Source: Rhizomys pruinosus (Eukaryota > Chordata > Mammalia > Rodentia > Spalacidae). Taken from it: a DNA stretch of 64,000 nt. Below, piece after piece: positions 1 to 10,665 of this stretch; position 1 is the first letter of the stretch; each line of letters starts with the position of its first letter. The translations under genes and the position numbers were made by a program. Below the pieces are notes generated by a model. It ran no database searches. It saw only the letters and a list, made by a program, of their open reading frames with translations, and was not told the origin of the DNA. Location of the stretch: contig VZQC01006589.1 of assembly GCA_009823505.1 (NCBI GenBank), positions 4,252,332 through 4,316,331 of the forward strand. The letters are read 5' to 3'.

Positions 1-55
1 ATGTCACCGGACCCAACGAGTCCTCATTCCTTCAGTCATGTCGGTCGGGCCCATT
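1..55 (-). other. Duplicate 5' edge of the ZNF197 zinc-finger exon (copy A)
   Basis: Bases 1-57 are a noisy version of 18434-18471, which holds the acceptor AG and the first codons of the zinc-finger exon. The acceptor pattern is kept at 56-57. The rest of this exon copy would lie left of the window, so copy A probably continues beyond position 1. Confidence 0.5.
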
Positions 56-109
56 CTGGTAAAAGAATTAAATACAAATGTGTGGATCGACACTGTGTTA
101 TGAACATTT

Positions 110-325
110 ATTTTTTTATTTTATGAATGAGTGTTATGTAGGTGCATCATGTGCGTAGGCAATGAATGTGGAGACCAGAAGAGGCAGCAAGAAGACCCCC
201 CTGGAACTGTAACTTATTTGCAAGGTCCTTTGAGCCGGCCAATTGTGTGTGCTGTGAACCAAAGCCAGAATCGCTCTGCATAAGTTTTTGTCAGTGCTCT
301 TACCACTGAGCCATCTCCGTTTCAG
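110..325 (-). repeat. B2/B3-type SINE, degraded
   Basis: An AT-rich tail is followed by a GTGTTATGTAGGTGCATC-like segment, a CCCCTGGAACTG segment and a closing GAGCCATCTCC, which is the reverse complement of a B2/B3 head. The noisier counterpart pair is 18500-18712. Confidence 0.6.
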
Positions 326-604
326 AGCCCCTGGCATTACTATATTGGATTTTTTTGAGAGAACGAGGGGGGGAAGGCTTGTGGGGGCTATTTTTTTTTT
401 TGTTGATTTTTTATTTTTTTTTGTTATTTTTTTTAGTGATGTAGTTTTTTGTTTCTTCTTTTTGTTTTTGTTTTTTTTTTTTTTGTGTGGTTTTTTTTCT
501 GACGAAAGAATGGAATCCCAGGGCCCTGTGGGTCCCTTCCAAGACAGGCATTCTTGGCAACCTGAAGGTTTTGCCGTCCGAGGCCCCCCTGGGCGTTTCT
601 TTTT

Positions 605-765
605 GGAGAAATGTGAGCTTTACTAATGTAGCTCGGGTGTGGCCACTAAGTTAATCTAAACCCCAGAATGTGGCCCTCAGATTTCATGAACTTGCCCCTT
701 TGTCCTGCCTCCCTAAGCACACTGGGATTACAGAATGACCATCACGAATGCCTGTTTGTGCCTCC
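605..765 (-). repeat. Old B1-like SINE, degraded
   Basis: Reverse-strand B1 landmarks are visible: a TATGTAGC-like block, a GGCCTCAG-like block and CACTGGGATTACAG near 718-735. The counterpart is 18840-18975. Confidence 0.45.
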
Positions 766-947
766 TCTTCTTTTTCTGTCTCCTTGTTTGATGGTAGCGA
801 CAGTATGGGCCGTAAATGAATTGTGTCAGAGGAATTTGTTTAGTCTCCTCAAGTAACAAATATTATTGGTGGTGTGCTATGACCCACTTAATCATGTGAG
901 AACAACATCATTGTAATGGCTTTAAAAAAAAAAAAAAACCATGATGC

Positions 948-1140
948 CATGATTGGCTGGCATGGTGTGGTGTATAGAAGTTGTAAAAAAAAAATAATAA
1001 TAAGTCCCAGCACTTGGGCGGCAGAGACAAGCAATTGTGCCTGTGAGATCAAGGCCAGTCTGGTCTACCAAATGGGAGAAATTCTAGGGCCACCTGAGAA
1101 ACAGGGAGACCCCTATATGAAAAAAGGACCAAAGACAAAA
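948..1140 (+). repeat. B1 SINE, degraded
   Basis: The order is B1: a GGCATGGTG head, CCCAGCACTTGG, GATCAAGGCCAG, TGGTCTAC and GGGAGACCC. Extra bases interrupt it. The counterpart is 19115-19260. Confidence 0.6.
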
Positions 1141-1518
1141 TAAACAAACAAACAAGCAAGAGCAACATGCCTATAAAGAAACAAACGAAGTACGTTGGCC
1201 TTCATTTTAGTTTGCAGGTGCTAGGATCGAAAGTCCAGCACCTATTGTGCACGCTAGGCAAGTCATCTACCAAATTGAACTTACATCCTCCTGACTTCTA
1301 GAAGGAATAGACTTTTAATATAATACATAACCAAAAAATAGAAATATTTTTATTAAAAGAAGGGACAAAGCTGAATGCTACTCTGACAGGATCTTGTAAA
1401 CGGACCAAAACACAACTCTCTGAGACACTTCTAGGCACCTGTGTATGAGTGTGTATGGGCCAGAAGGTCGAACCACGTGATGGTTTTTCCCGCCAATCAT
1501 TCCCCCACTTCAGTGTAC

Positions 1519-1519
<1 letters not shown>

Positions 1520-1554
<35 letters not shown>

Positions 1555-1820
1555 TTTAAATTGTATTTTTTTTATGGTGTATGAATGTACTGTTCTGCAT
1601 GTAGGTTTTTGTGCAACCATGTTGTGCCAAGGCTGTGGAGGTGCAGAAAGAGGCCGTTCAGATTTCCCCTGGAACTGGAGTTTTTAAAAAAAGATGGTTC
1701 TTTTTTTTTTTTCTTCTTTCTTTTTTGTGGGGATTGAACCCAGGTCCTTCGTGCAGAGCAGTCAGCAAAACTGCTTAAAGAAAACAAACCACTGTAGGCC
1801 ATTCTCCAGCCCCAGCCTCG
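1520..1820 (-). repeat. B2 SINE, degraded
   Basis: Reverse-strand B2: TGTATGAATGTACTG, CTGGAACTGGAG, GATTGAACCCAGGTCC and CCATTCTCCAGCCCC in order, with a poly-T start. The counterpart is 19617-19862. Confidence 0.7.
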
Positions 1821-1939
1821 ATCCCCCACCTAAGGTTGGCTAAAGACAACATTTCTCACTGGTAACTTGAGGTTCAAACTAATTGGAAAGGTTTGGGCTG
1901 GTGCAGAAAATCTCGAGAGATTATCCCCTTCGATTTTTC

Positions 1940-2110
1940 TTGCTTTCCGTTTTCTTTTCTTCCCATTACTTAGAAGTGGCCAGACAGGAATTCGGCCAAC
2001 ATTGGTGCCTAGTTTTTTTTTTGACCCTTGGGTGCTGGGAATCCCAAACTCAGGGTCTATGCTCCAACAACGCAAGGCACAGTTAACCGACTCACCCCAT
2101 CTCTCCAATC
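1940..2110 (-). repeat. Possible B3/B4-type SINE
   Basis: A reverse-strand tRNA-like head is suggested by GGGTGCTGGGAATC, CTCAGGGTCTATG and CACCCCATCTCTCC. The counterpart is 19960-20085. The assignment is weak because both copies are noisy. Confidence 0.35.
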
Positions 2111-2794
2111 GCACATTCTTGAAATGTTTTTTTAAAATGTGAGTTAATTTTTTTTTTAAATGAAATGCCTTTAAGGAGGCCTTGGTTTTGAACTATCAAG
2201 GTATGAGTCAAATATTGGACCAGTTCTCCATACCATCCAACAAGCTGTGTTGATAGTAGTGACATTAACTTCTCTTTGAATATAACAAGGGTAGCTATTT
2301 TGTTTCATTAGACATTTCTTTAAGTTGATGAGAATGGTGAGAATGTAAAATATCCAATAAATAATAGTCTGAGCTATAGACATTCTTAGGTTAAGCCCTC
2401 AGAAACCTATACCTCAACTGCCCGCTTTCTGAGATCTAGGCAGGAATATCAACCACACCCAAGCACTTGGACACAGTGATATACTTGTGTCTGAGGCCTA
2501 TTCAGTTCGTGATACTTCAGTTTCCCCTTGTCCATAGTAAGTACTCAACAGAATGGGTTTTTCAAAATTCCAGAAAGGTTACTCTATTTTTAGATTTCCA
2601 CGATGCAAGAGCTAATCTTTTTCTTAAAAGAAATCTGTTGGCAGACAAATGAGACAAAAACCGAGAATGAAAGTACTAAAAATCCCAATAGAAAGCCACA
2701 AGACTCACTAACTGACTCAAGAAGAAACGCAGAAAAATCTGATGAGATGTATGAAAGTAAAAAAGTGACCAAGTTAAAATATTTTTTTAATTAT

Positions 2795-2975
2795 CGCAGG
2801 GCTGCGCATGGTGGCACACAAAAAAGGGGAGACACCTTTAAAAAAAAATCCCCAGCACATGGAGGAGAAGCAGGCAGGATACGCCTGTGAATTCAAAAAA
2901 GGCCAGCCTGGGTCGACAAATAGCGAGCTCCCCAAGCAGCTGGACTAAAGGAAAAAAAGAAGACCTGTCCTTCAA
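2795..2975 (+). repeat. B1 SINE, degraded
   Basis: GCATGGTGGCACAC, CCAGCACATGGAGG, AATTCAAAAAAGGCCAGCC and an AGACCTGTC block follow B1 order. The counterpart is 20725-20880. Confidence 0.5.
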
Positions 2976-3171
2976 AAAGAAAAAAAATTTTTTTTTGTAA
3001 TTAGCCCACAAAGAAAAGCCCAGGTGCAAATTAATTCATTGGAAAATTCTACCAAAACAATTTAAAATTAATACTATTTTAAAAAAAAACAAACTCTTGA
3101 AAACAACCAAAAGAAATGAAAATTTTTCCTAATTACCAGCAGTTCCCTTGAAACTGGAAACATACATGGAA

Positions 3172-3235
3172 AACGCACACACACACACACCGCACAACAA
3201 CACAAGCACACAAACACACAAAACCCAACAGCATA
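3172..3235. repeat. CA-rich simple repeat
   Basis: A run of ACAC units with interruptions. The counterpart at 21079-21122 is a cleaner CA run, so the interruptions may be errors. Confidence 0.7.
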
Positions 3236-3459
3236 AAAAGAAAACCACAAACCAGGTACTGGCCACTATCGATCTATACCAAACCCACTGGGCAGAGAAC
3301 CCCAATCACCCCAAAGCAGCCAAAGGGGAACGGGATTCTAACCCCCCAGCCCTGAAGACAGTGTCCCCTCCAAGACTTTCAACCACCCCTGTTTCAGCCT
3401 CTGGGAAGCAGCTAAACAAGAAGACAGAAAATCCGCCACCCTTTTTTCCTATAGAAACA

Positions 3460-3905
3460 AAAGGCGGGAATGTCAGGTTGTGTTAGCATCCAAGAGCCCC
3501 ATTGGCAGGCAGTGAAGACACGCTAAGATCCCATGTTAGGCCCAAGAACCGGCTTGAAAGGACAGGCCATAGCCTTGGGTTCTAAAGCGGCCACCAGAAA
3601 ACCGATTACTTTTCATGAAAATCCTGCCGCCATCGTCGGAAGCCAAATTTCTAGATTCTTGACTCTGACCCCACCCCACTCGGCTCCACTGAATCCCACT
3701 CCCCTTTCCCCCACCAACCCCCCCAACAAACCGCGCGTTCACTTCCCACCCCCCCCCACCCAACCCAGCAACCCTTAACCGGCCCTTTCCCCTTAAAATT
3801 CCCAAGCACAGAGACGCATTTCCTGTGCTTTTGGGTTCCTAGCGATTTCCCCCTGAGCCCTAATTACCCCGGCTTACCATGATAAACTTTCTTTGCTGGG
3901 GGGGA
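3460..3905. other. Unique C-rich stretch, no gene recognised
   Basis: C-rich unique sequence that matches 21340-21645 in order but with many indels. Open frames here shift between the copies, so none is supported as coding. Confidence 0.5.
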
Positions 3906-3917
3906 GAAAAGTGGGAA

Positions 3918-4130
3918 GGAAAAAAAAAAAAAAAAAAAAAAAAACACCACAGTCATAAAAAGAAAATCACAAACCAGGTATGGTGATAACATACCTGCAA
4001 TCCCAGTACTTACGTGGTGAAATGGGAGGCAGGGTTTGGATCAAAGAGCTTCAGAGCTATCCGCCTGCTACATACCAGCCATAGCTAATGAGAGCCTATC
4101 TCAAAACACATAAAACAAAAAAAAGGTAGG
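3918..4130 (+). repeat. Poly-A run plus B1/B4-like SINE
   Basis: A long A run is followed by ACCAGGTATGGTGAT, TGCAATCCCAGTAC and AGAGCCTATCTCAAAAC, resembling an old B1-related element. The counterpart is 21690-21815. Confidence 0.5.
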
Positions 4131-4424
4131 GAAGAATACAAATGAGTATATATTAAAAAATATGGGTACAACTCCCCAATAAAATGCTAGCTAAGTGAAC
4201 CTAACAACACATAAAGAGAATCAGACACCAGGACCATCTGAAATGTCAGAGGAAAACACTGCTGATACCAGTGGAAAAACGAATAAGATAAGGCAAGACA
4301 CCATTTTCAAACAGAATGAGGAGACCACTTGGTGGGATATCTTAACAGAAATATAAAAAAATATTTTTTTTTTTTTTTTTTTTAAATAAATAAATAAAGC
4401 AGAGTGAACCCTTAAAAAAATAAA

Positions 4425-4570
4425 AACAGCCGGCCGTGGGGTTGGCTCAATTGCCCTTTTAAAAATTAAAATAAATCCCAGCAACTCAGAGGCAGGGGCA
4501 GGTTGGGGATGGGTCTTGTTGGTGTGGAGACCTCTGTCTGGGGGAAGAAAGCTACTAATCGATCCCCTCA
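4425..4570 (+). repeat. B1 SINE, degraded
   Basis: The copy B counterpart (22105-22230) begins GCCGGGCGTGGTGGCTCATG, a clear B1 head. Copy A is frayed by indels. Confidence 0.5.
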
Positions 4571-4844
4571 AAGGAAACAAAATAAATAATAAAATAATAA
4601 ATAGTAAATAGTAAAACTCCTATTTGTCTATTGTGCTATGAAGCAAGAAGGAAATGTTGACCCACAGGAGCATTTGAAAACAAACCACTAAGAGGGATGG
4701 TTATGGGGGAGGAGAGGAAAAAGCAATGGGGAAAGGGCAAACAAGAAGAGGGATGGAGGGTTAATAAGCAACCAAATTATGAACATACAAACAAGCACCG
4801 AAAATGTCATAGACTCATTATTTTTTTGTATCTACAACTAAATG

Positions 4845-5035
4845 ATTTTTTTCTTTTTTTTTTTTTTATGTTTTTTTTTTTTTTTTTTTTTTTTGTGAAT
4901 TTGTTTTTATGAGAACAAGGATCTCCCGGTGCCCCAGCGGGCCCTTGGAAACTCACTCTGTGTAGAACCAGGCCTGGGGCCTTGAACTCAGAGATTCCAC
5001 CCTGCCTCTGCCCTCCCAACCTTTAACGGCAGAAC
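4845..5035 (-). repeat. B1 SINE with long poly-T
   Basis: A T-rich run is followed by GGATCTCCCGGT, GGAAACTCACTCTGTGTAG, CCTTGAACTCAGAGATTCCACC and CTGCCTCTGCC, a reverse-strand B1. The counterpart is 22452-22600. Confidence 0.65.
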
Positions 5036-5079
5036 AGTACATGGTTCGTAACACAATAAAAAATATTAAAAATAAAGAA

Positions 5080-5335
5080 GGGGCTGGAAAGAATTGGCCC
5101 CTGAGCAAGGTTAAGAGTGCCAACTGCTCGTGCAAAGGACCCGGTTTCGATTCCAGCACCCACATTGTCGGTCTGAAAATGGTCCTTTTTAAAAAAACTA
5201 AACTCCAGTTCTAGGGGAGTCTGAAGCCCTCTTCTAACCTCCATGGGGCATTGCCCAACGACAGGACAAGCAGGTGCACAAACCTACAAATAGACAGTAC
5301 AAGTACATTCAATACACATACAGAATAAATAAAAA
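5080..5335 (+). repeat. B2 SINE, degraded
   Basis: GGGGCTGGAAAG, GTGCCAACTGCTCGTGCAAAG, GTTTCGATTCCAGCACCCAC and TCCATGGGGCATTG follow B2 order. The counterpart is 22630-22850. Confidence 0.65.
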
Positions 5336-5539
5336 TTAAAAATAAAAATTTGATAAAAAAAAGGTAAAAAGGAGGATGCTGCTTAATTTCATTAGTTTTA
5401 TTCAACACATACTGTAGGCTCTTGGTTGGCAGTTGAGAGGAAGAAATAAAAGGCATCTAGACAGGAAAGAACATAGTAAACATGTTTCTGTTTGTAGAAC
5501 AATGTATTGTATACAGAAAATCCATTTAAAACCTATTAG

Positions 5540-5735
5540 AACGCTGGTATAGTGGCGTATGCCTTTAGTCCCAGAACTCGGGAAGAAGATGCAGTAAAGA
5601 TCTCTTGGTGATTCAAGAAGGCCAAACCCGGGTCTACATAATCAAGTATCCCCCCACACCACACAGGCCCCAGCTGGGGCCTACAAGGGAGGACCCCTGG
5701 CCCCCAAAAAGACAAAACCAAACAGCAAACAAAAA
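5540..5735 (+). repeat. B1 SINE, degraded
   Basis: GCTGGTATAGTGGCGTATGC, CCTTTAGTCCCAGAACTCGG and CAGCTGGGGCCTACAAGGGA are B1 landmarks. The counterpart is 23050-23215. Confidence 0.55.
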
Positions 5736-5944
5736 AAAACAAAAACCTAATTTATGAGAAAACTAGTAGTTCAAAAAGGCCAGGATACAAAGCTTCAAGT
5801 ATACAAAAAAACAGTGATTATGTTCTTTTCTATTAAAAACTACACTGAGAAGCAAATGGTTCCAAAAATAAAGCAGATAATGCCAAAAAAAATAGGAGTA
5901 CAGGCTTAAAAGAAGTCAAAAACTAATGCTTTAAAACTGTAATA

Positions 5945-6200
5945 AACAGTCGGCCCAAATGGGTGGGCGCACAATTGTAAAAAAATCCTGGACTGGGGGT
6001 GGGAGGCAGAGGCAAGGAAGATCTTTGTGTGTTGAGTTTTTCAAGGGCCAGCCTGGTTTCCTACAGAGTGAGTTTCCAAGCCAGCTGGGGGCTAAAGGAA
6101 GACCCCTTGTTCTGCATAGGTTACTCAAAAAAGACCAAAACAAAGAAAAAACGGACGTAACACAGAAGAGACACAAAAGGAAAACCCCCAAAAAAAACAA
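5945..6200 (+). repeat. B1 SINE, degraded
   Basis: GGGAGGCAGAGGCAAGGAAG, CAAGGGCCAGCCTGG and CAGCTGGGGGCTAAAGG blocks mark a B1 with inserted bases and an A-rich tail. The counterpart is 23415-23590. Confidence 0.55.
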
Positions 6201-6243
6201 CAAAAACAACAAAACAAAAAACAAAAACCCTGTAAGTACCTTG

Positions 6244-6497
6244 AGGGCTGCTGGAGAGATAGCTCAGTGGTCAAGAACACTGACTGCTCTTGCAGAGGAC
6301 GCAGGTTTGATTCCCAGCACCCACGTGGCAGCTAAGAACCGTCTTTAAGTCAGACATGGTGGTGCACACCTTTAATCCCAGCACCCGGGAGGCAGAGACA
6401 GGCTGATCTCTGTGAGTTCAAGGCCAGCCTGGTCTACAGAGTGAGTTCCAGGCCAGGTGGGACTACAGGGAGACCCCCATCTAAAAAAAAAATAGAT
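6244..6497 (+). repeat. Dimeric SINE: B2 head joined to B1
   Basis: A B2 5' part (GGCTGCTGGAGAGATAGC to CAGCTAAGAACCG) runs without an A tail through TCTTTAAG directly into a complete B1 (ACATGGTGGTGCACACC to GGGAGACCCCC). The same junction recurs at 7398-7642, 39525-39752, 39771-39998 and 52770-53005, with a variant at 50022-50270. I infer a fused SINE family with the B2 tRNA-like Pol III promoter in front. Confidence 0.8.
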
Positions 6498-6664
6498 AAA
6501 TAAAAACTGTAATACCTTGAAACAAATTTAATTTAATCTATGTTCACAGACTGAAAGACTTAAATATTATCAAAATGATGCTATTTCCTAAAATGATCAG
6601 ATTCACTGGAGCTGGCTTACAAAAATGGACAGCTGGTCCTAAAATTTGTACAGAAATTTAAGAG

Positions 6665-6797
6665 TTCTGACAGGCATGATGGTGCATGATTTTAATCCCA
6701 GTACTCAGGAAGCAGAAGCAGGAAGATTCTGTGAGTTCAAAGGCAGCCTGTTCTAGGCCAGCTGGAGCTACAGGGAGACCCGGTCTCAAAAAGACAA

Positions 6798-6840
<43 letters not shown>

Positions 6841-6875
6841 AGTAAGTAAGTAAGTAAGTAAGTAAATAAATAGTT
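6665..6875 (+). repeat. B1 SINE with (AAAT)n and (AAGT)n tail
   Basis: The B1 body spans 6665-6795. Its A tail has grown into AATA units (6797-6840) and then AAGT units (6841-6867). Confidence 0.75.
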
Positions 6876-7087
6876 CTACAGTTGCTAAAATATTGAAAAC
6901 CTAAACAAACACCCTCCCCACCCCCCAAAACAAACCATAATTAGATACACTTCTAATTTCAAAATGTCTCTTGACAGTACAATAGTAAAAGAGGGTGATT
7001 GATTATGACATTATGGATAGGCATACCAAACAGAGACTGAACAGGAAGTCCAAAGTAAGTCCTCACATTTATGATCAGCTCGTTTTC

Positions 7088-7250
7088 TTTTTTTTTTTTT
7101 TTTTTGGTTTTTTTTGAGACAGGGTCTCCCTGTAGCTCTGGCTGTCCTGGAACTCACTCTGTAGACCAGGCTGGCCTCGAACTCACAGAGATCCGCGTGC
7201 CTCTGCCTCCCAAGTGCTAGGATTAAAGGCGTGAGCCACCATGCCCGGCA
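7088..7250 (-). repeat. B1 SINE, well preserved
   Basis: A poly-T is followed by GAGACAGGGTCTCCCTGTAG, GAACTCACTCTGTAGACCAG and a closing CCACCATGCCCGGC. It is close to the copy at 56120-56280. The copy B counterpart (24670-24895) is barely recognisable through errors. Confidence 0.9.
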
Positions 7251-7397
7251 ATCAGCTCGTTTTCAAAAGGGGAGGGCAAAAATAACAGATGGAGTTAAGG
7301 TAAACAAAGGACTATATAGAAAACAATGAATTTGGATCCTTACACAACACAAAAATTAACTCAAAATGGACCTAAGACCTACACATAAGAGTTAAAA

Positions 7398-7642
7398 CTG
7401 GGGCTGGAGAGAGATGGCTCAGTGGTTAAGAGCTCCGACTGGTCTTGCAGAGGACCCTGCTTCAATTCCCAGCCACCCCATGTCGGCTAAGAACCGTCTT
7501 TAAGCCAGGCGTAGAGGCACACACCTTTAATCCTAGCACTCAGGAGGCAGAGACAGGCGGATCTCTGTGAGTTCAAGGCCAGCCTGGTCTACAGAGTGAG
7601 TTCCAGCGCAGCTGGGGCTATAGGGAGACCCTGTCTAAAAAA
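7398..7642 (+). repeat. Dimeric SINE: B2 head joined to B1
   Basis: GGGGCTGGAGAG through GCTAAGAACCG (B2 head) passes via TCTTTAAG into AGGCGTAGAGGCACACACC and the rest of a B1. No A-rich linker is present. The counterpart is 25055-25290. Confidence 0.82.
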
Positions 7643-7676
7643 AGGCTATCATCAACAAAGTGAAAAAGACTATTCA

Positions 7677-7850
7677 AAGTGGTGGCGCACGCCTTTAATC
7701 CTAGCACTTGGGAGGCAGAGGCAGGCGGATCTTTGTGAGTTCAAGGCCAGCCTGGTCTACAGAGTGAGTTCCAGGACAGCTGAGGCTACAGGGAGACCCT
7801 GTCTCAAAAAGACCAAAAAAAAAAAAAAATTTAAAAAAGAAAGAAAGTCT
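7677..7850 (+). repeat. B1 SINE
   Basis: GTGGTGGCGCACGCC to GGGAGACCCTGTCTCAAAAA with an A-rich tail. It sits about 35 bases after the preceding dimeric SINE. Confidence 0.88.
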
Positions 7851-7897
7851 CTGTAAGTCATATGCCTGCTTAAGAGAGTTGTATCAAGAACAATGAG

Positions 7898-8115
7898 GAG
7901 GAGCTAGAGATGCCTAGCAGTTAACAGCACTGGCTGCTCTCGTAGAGGACCTGGGTTCAGCTCCCAGCACCCACATGACAGCCAACAACAGTCCATAACA
8001 CCAGTTATGGGGATCTGAAACCCTCCTCTATCCTCCGTGTGCATTGAAAAACACAAGTATACTTACATAAATGCAGGCAAAAAAACACATAAAATAAAAT
8101 ACACATAAAATAAAA
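7898..8115 (+). repeat. Older B2-like SINE
   Basis: TGCCTAGCAGTTAACAGCAC, GAGGACCTGGGTTCAGC and CCCAGCACCCACATGACAG give a B2 head; the 3' half is diverged. The counterpart is 25575-25810. Confidence 0.7.
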
Positions 8116-8261
8116 AAAAACAAATCCCAACTGAAATATAAACAAAGAAATTGAGCAAATTTCTCCAAAGATATATAAATAGCCAGTAAGAGCAAAAGAG
8201 TTGTTTAATGTCATTGGCCACCCAGAAAACACAAATCAACAAGGTTATAAGACAGATACCA

Positions 8262-8492
8262 GGGCTGGAGAGATAGCCTAGAGGTTAAGAGCACCGACCG
8301 CTCTTGCAGAGGACCCGGGTTCGATCCCCAGCACCCAAATGGCGGCCAAGAACCGTCTGAAACTCCAATTCTAGGAGAACTCCAGTTCCAGGGGAGTCCA
8401 AGACCCTCTTATGACCTCCGCGGCATTGCACGACACGGGTGCACGGACTTGCATGCAGACAGTACATTCATACACATACAAAAAAAAAAAAA
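8262..8492 (+). repeat. B2 SINE (possible fusion of two copies)
   Basis: A full B2 with the internal duplication variant (8358-8395). In copy B this single element corresponds to two B2s (25958-26195 and 27188-27425) with about 1 kb between them. Confidence 0.85.
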
Positions 8493-8493
8493 A

Positions 8494-8612
8494 AGAACTG
8501 TCTTTAAGCCGAGCGTGGTGGCGCACACCTTTAATCCTAGCACTCTGTGAGCTCAAGGCCAGCCTGTACACAGAGCGAGTTCCAGGCCAGCTGGGGCTAC
8601 TGGAAAAAAAAG
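8494..8612 (+). repeat. Dimeric SINE fragment: junction plus B1, internally deleted
   Basis: It starts at GAACTGTCTTTAAGCCGAGC, the dimer junction, and continues as B1 with the middle missing after CCTAGCACT. The same deletion is present in the counterpart (27440-27550). Confidence 0.65.
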
Positions 8613-9293
8613 AAGTCAGAGGAAGACCTGGGCTGTTTTGCTCCATTGTTCTAGGCCTCACTCCTGAGGGAGGATCTCTCACTGAAACTGAAGCCAGGCT
8701 GAAAGGCAGTGAAAACCAGTAATCCTGTCTCTAGTCCACAGAGCACTACAATTAAAATCGAATGCTTTTCCTCAGGTACCCGTGCTTGCTCAGCAAGTGC
8801 TCTTCAGCACTGAACCACCTCCCAACTCTGCTGAACTATTCATTTGAAGTGGTGAATTTTCTCCTATGTGAACTATATCTTAATACTGTTATGTTCTGGG
8901 CCATATATCTGCTTTCACGCTTCTAGACTACCAGGCTCCTAGAGTTCCCATATAGCTTTTTATACACTTTTACTATAAAGCAATGGTCATAATGTATTTA
9001 TAATTATTAATGTAAATGATCATCTTTCCATTTAAATACTTTAAGGCAGAGGCTAAGTCTGATATGTGATAAATGTATCTCTTAAATATTATCTTTCAAA
9101 TTCTAGTCCAAGTTCTTAAATAAAAATGTACAAATCTAATGTATATTAGCACAGTGTGAGCAAGCTGTCTGGGAGTCTCCCTTTATACTAGTTTATCAAT
9201 GCCTAGAAATTAAATACAAAGAATTGTCCTATTTGCTACAAAGCCCAAGTGTCAGTGCTTAGTACTTTGTCTTGTAGAATCAGCTACTAGACT
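8613..9293. other. Unique sequence, no gene seen
   Basis: Repeat-poor AT-rich DNA, nearly identical to 27600-28220 over its first 450 bases. No long open frame, exon or RNA gene was recognised. It belongs to the intron between KRAB and zinc-finger exons if copy A is the same locus as copy B. Confidence 0.6.
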
Positions 9294-9317
9294 ACTTTTT
9301 TTTTTTTTTTTTTTTTT

Positions 9318-10169
9318 NNNNNNNNNNNNNNNNNNNNNNNNNNNNNNNNNNNNNNNNNNNNNNNNNNNNNNNNNNNNNNNNNNNNNNNNNNNNNNNNNNN
9401 NNNNNNNNNNNNNNNNNNNNNNNNNNNNNNNNNNNNNNNNNNNNNNNNNNNNNNNNNNNNNNNNNNNNNNNNNNNNNNNNNNNNNNNNNNNNNNNNNNNN
9501 NNNNNNNNNNNNNNNNNNNNNNNNNNNNNNNNNNNNNNNNNNNNNNNNNNNNNNNNNNNNNNNNNNNNNNNNNNNNNNNNNNNNNNNNNNNNNNNNNNNN
9601 NNNNNNNNNNNNNNNNNNNNNNNNNNNNNNNNNNNNNNNNNNNNNNNNNNNNNNNNNNNNNNNNNNNNNNNNNNNNNNNNNNNNNNNNNNNNNNNNNNNN
9701 NNNNNNNNNNNNNNNNNNNNNNNNNNNNNNNNNNNNNNNNNNNNNNNNNNNNNNNNNNNNNNNNNNNNNNNNNNNNNNNNNNNNNNNNNNNNNNNNNNNN
9801 NNNNNNNNNNNNNNNNNNNNNNNNNNNNNNNNNNNNNNNNNNNNNNNNNNNNNNNNNNNNNNNNNNNNNNNNNNNNNNNNNNNNNNNNNNNNNNNNNNNN
9901 NNNNNNNNNNNNNNNNNNNNNNNNNNNNNNNNNNNNNNNNNNNNNNNNNNNNNNNNNNNNNNNNNNNNNNNNNNNNNNNNNNNNNNNNNNNNNNNNNNNN
10001 NNNNNNNNNNNNNNNNNNNNNNNNNNNNNNNNNNNNNNNNNNNNNNNNNNNNNNNNNNNNNNNNNNNNNNNNNNNNNNNNNNNNNNNNNNNNNNNNNNNN
10101 NNNNNNNNNNNNNNNNNNNNNNNNNNNNNNNNNNNNNNNNNNNNNNNNNNNNNNNNNNNNNNNNNNNNN
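9318..10169. other. Assembly gap of 852 N
   Basis: An N run entered from a poly-T and left inside a B2 on the minus strand. The collinear part of copy B (about 28258 to 29275) has no gap and holds B1, B3, B1, B1 and the start of a B2, so it predicts the missing content. Confidence 1.
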
Positions 10170-10372
10170 TGTCTGCATGCAAGTCTGTGCACCCGTGTCG
10201 TGCAATGCCGCGGAGGTCAGAAGTGGGCATCGGATTCCCCTGGAGCTGGAGTTCTCCTGGAGTTGGAGTTTCAGACGGTTCTCAGCCGCCATGTGGGTGC
10301 TGGGGATCGAACCCGGGTCCTCTGCAAGAGCGGTCGGCGCTCTTAACCGCTAGGCCATCTCTCCAGCCCCCA
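10170..10372 (-). repeat. B2 SINE, cut by the gap
   Basis: TGTCTGCATGCAAGTCTGTG to CTAGGCCATCTCTCCAGCCC, a reverse-strand B2 with the long internal form. The A-tail end lies in the N run. Confidence 0.88.
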
Positions 10373-10384
10373 TTTTATTCTTAT

Positions 10385-10388
10385 CTTA

Positions 10389-10425
<37 letters not shown>

Positions 10426-10440
10426 ATCTATCTATCTATT
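10385..10440. repeat. (TATC)n microsatellite
   Basis: About thirteen ATCT-type units with one interruption. The counterpart is 29500-29555. Confidence 0.9.
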
Positions 10441-10454
10441 ATTTATATATATTT

Positions 10455-10665
10455 TCATTTTGTGTGTATGAGTGTTTTGCTGGCATGTATGTAAGTGCAC
10501 CCATGACATGCAAAGGCTGTGGAAGCCAGAAAAGGGCATTAGATCCCCTGGAACTGGAGTTACAGATGGTTGTTAGTGCCCATGTGGGTGCTGAGAACTG
10601 AACCTGGGTCCTCTCAAAGTGCATCCAGAGCCCAGAACTGTTGAGCCATCTCTCCAGCTCCATTG
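10455..10665 (-). repeat. B3 SINE
   Basis: TGTGTGTATGAGTGTTTTGC, ATCCCCTGGAACTGGAG, CTGAACCTGGGTCCTC and GAGCCATCTCTCCAGCTCC are reverse-strand B3. The counterpart is 29570-29782. Confidence 0.75.

Noticed and set aside
288..626. Phenylalanine/leucine-rich open frame
   Set aside because: It reads a T-rich noisy tract that differs in the copy B counterpart.
4807..5019. Lysine-rich open frame
   Set aside because: It is the reverse of the poly-T of a B1 element.
9252..10292. A long minus-strand open frame of about 346 codons
   Set aside because: It runs through the N gap; the readable ends are SINE sequence.
10385..10440. Regular short repeats that could suggest a CRISPR array
   Set aside because: Tetranucleotide microsatellite with no spacers; the DNA is mammalian.
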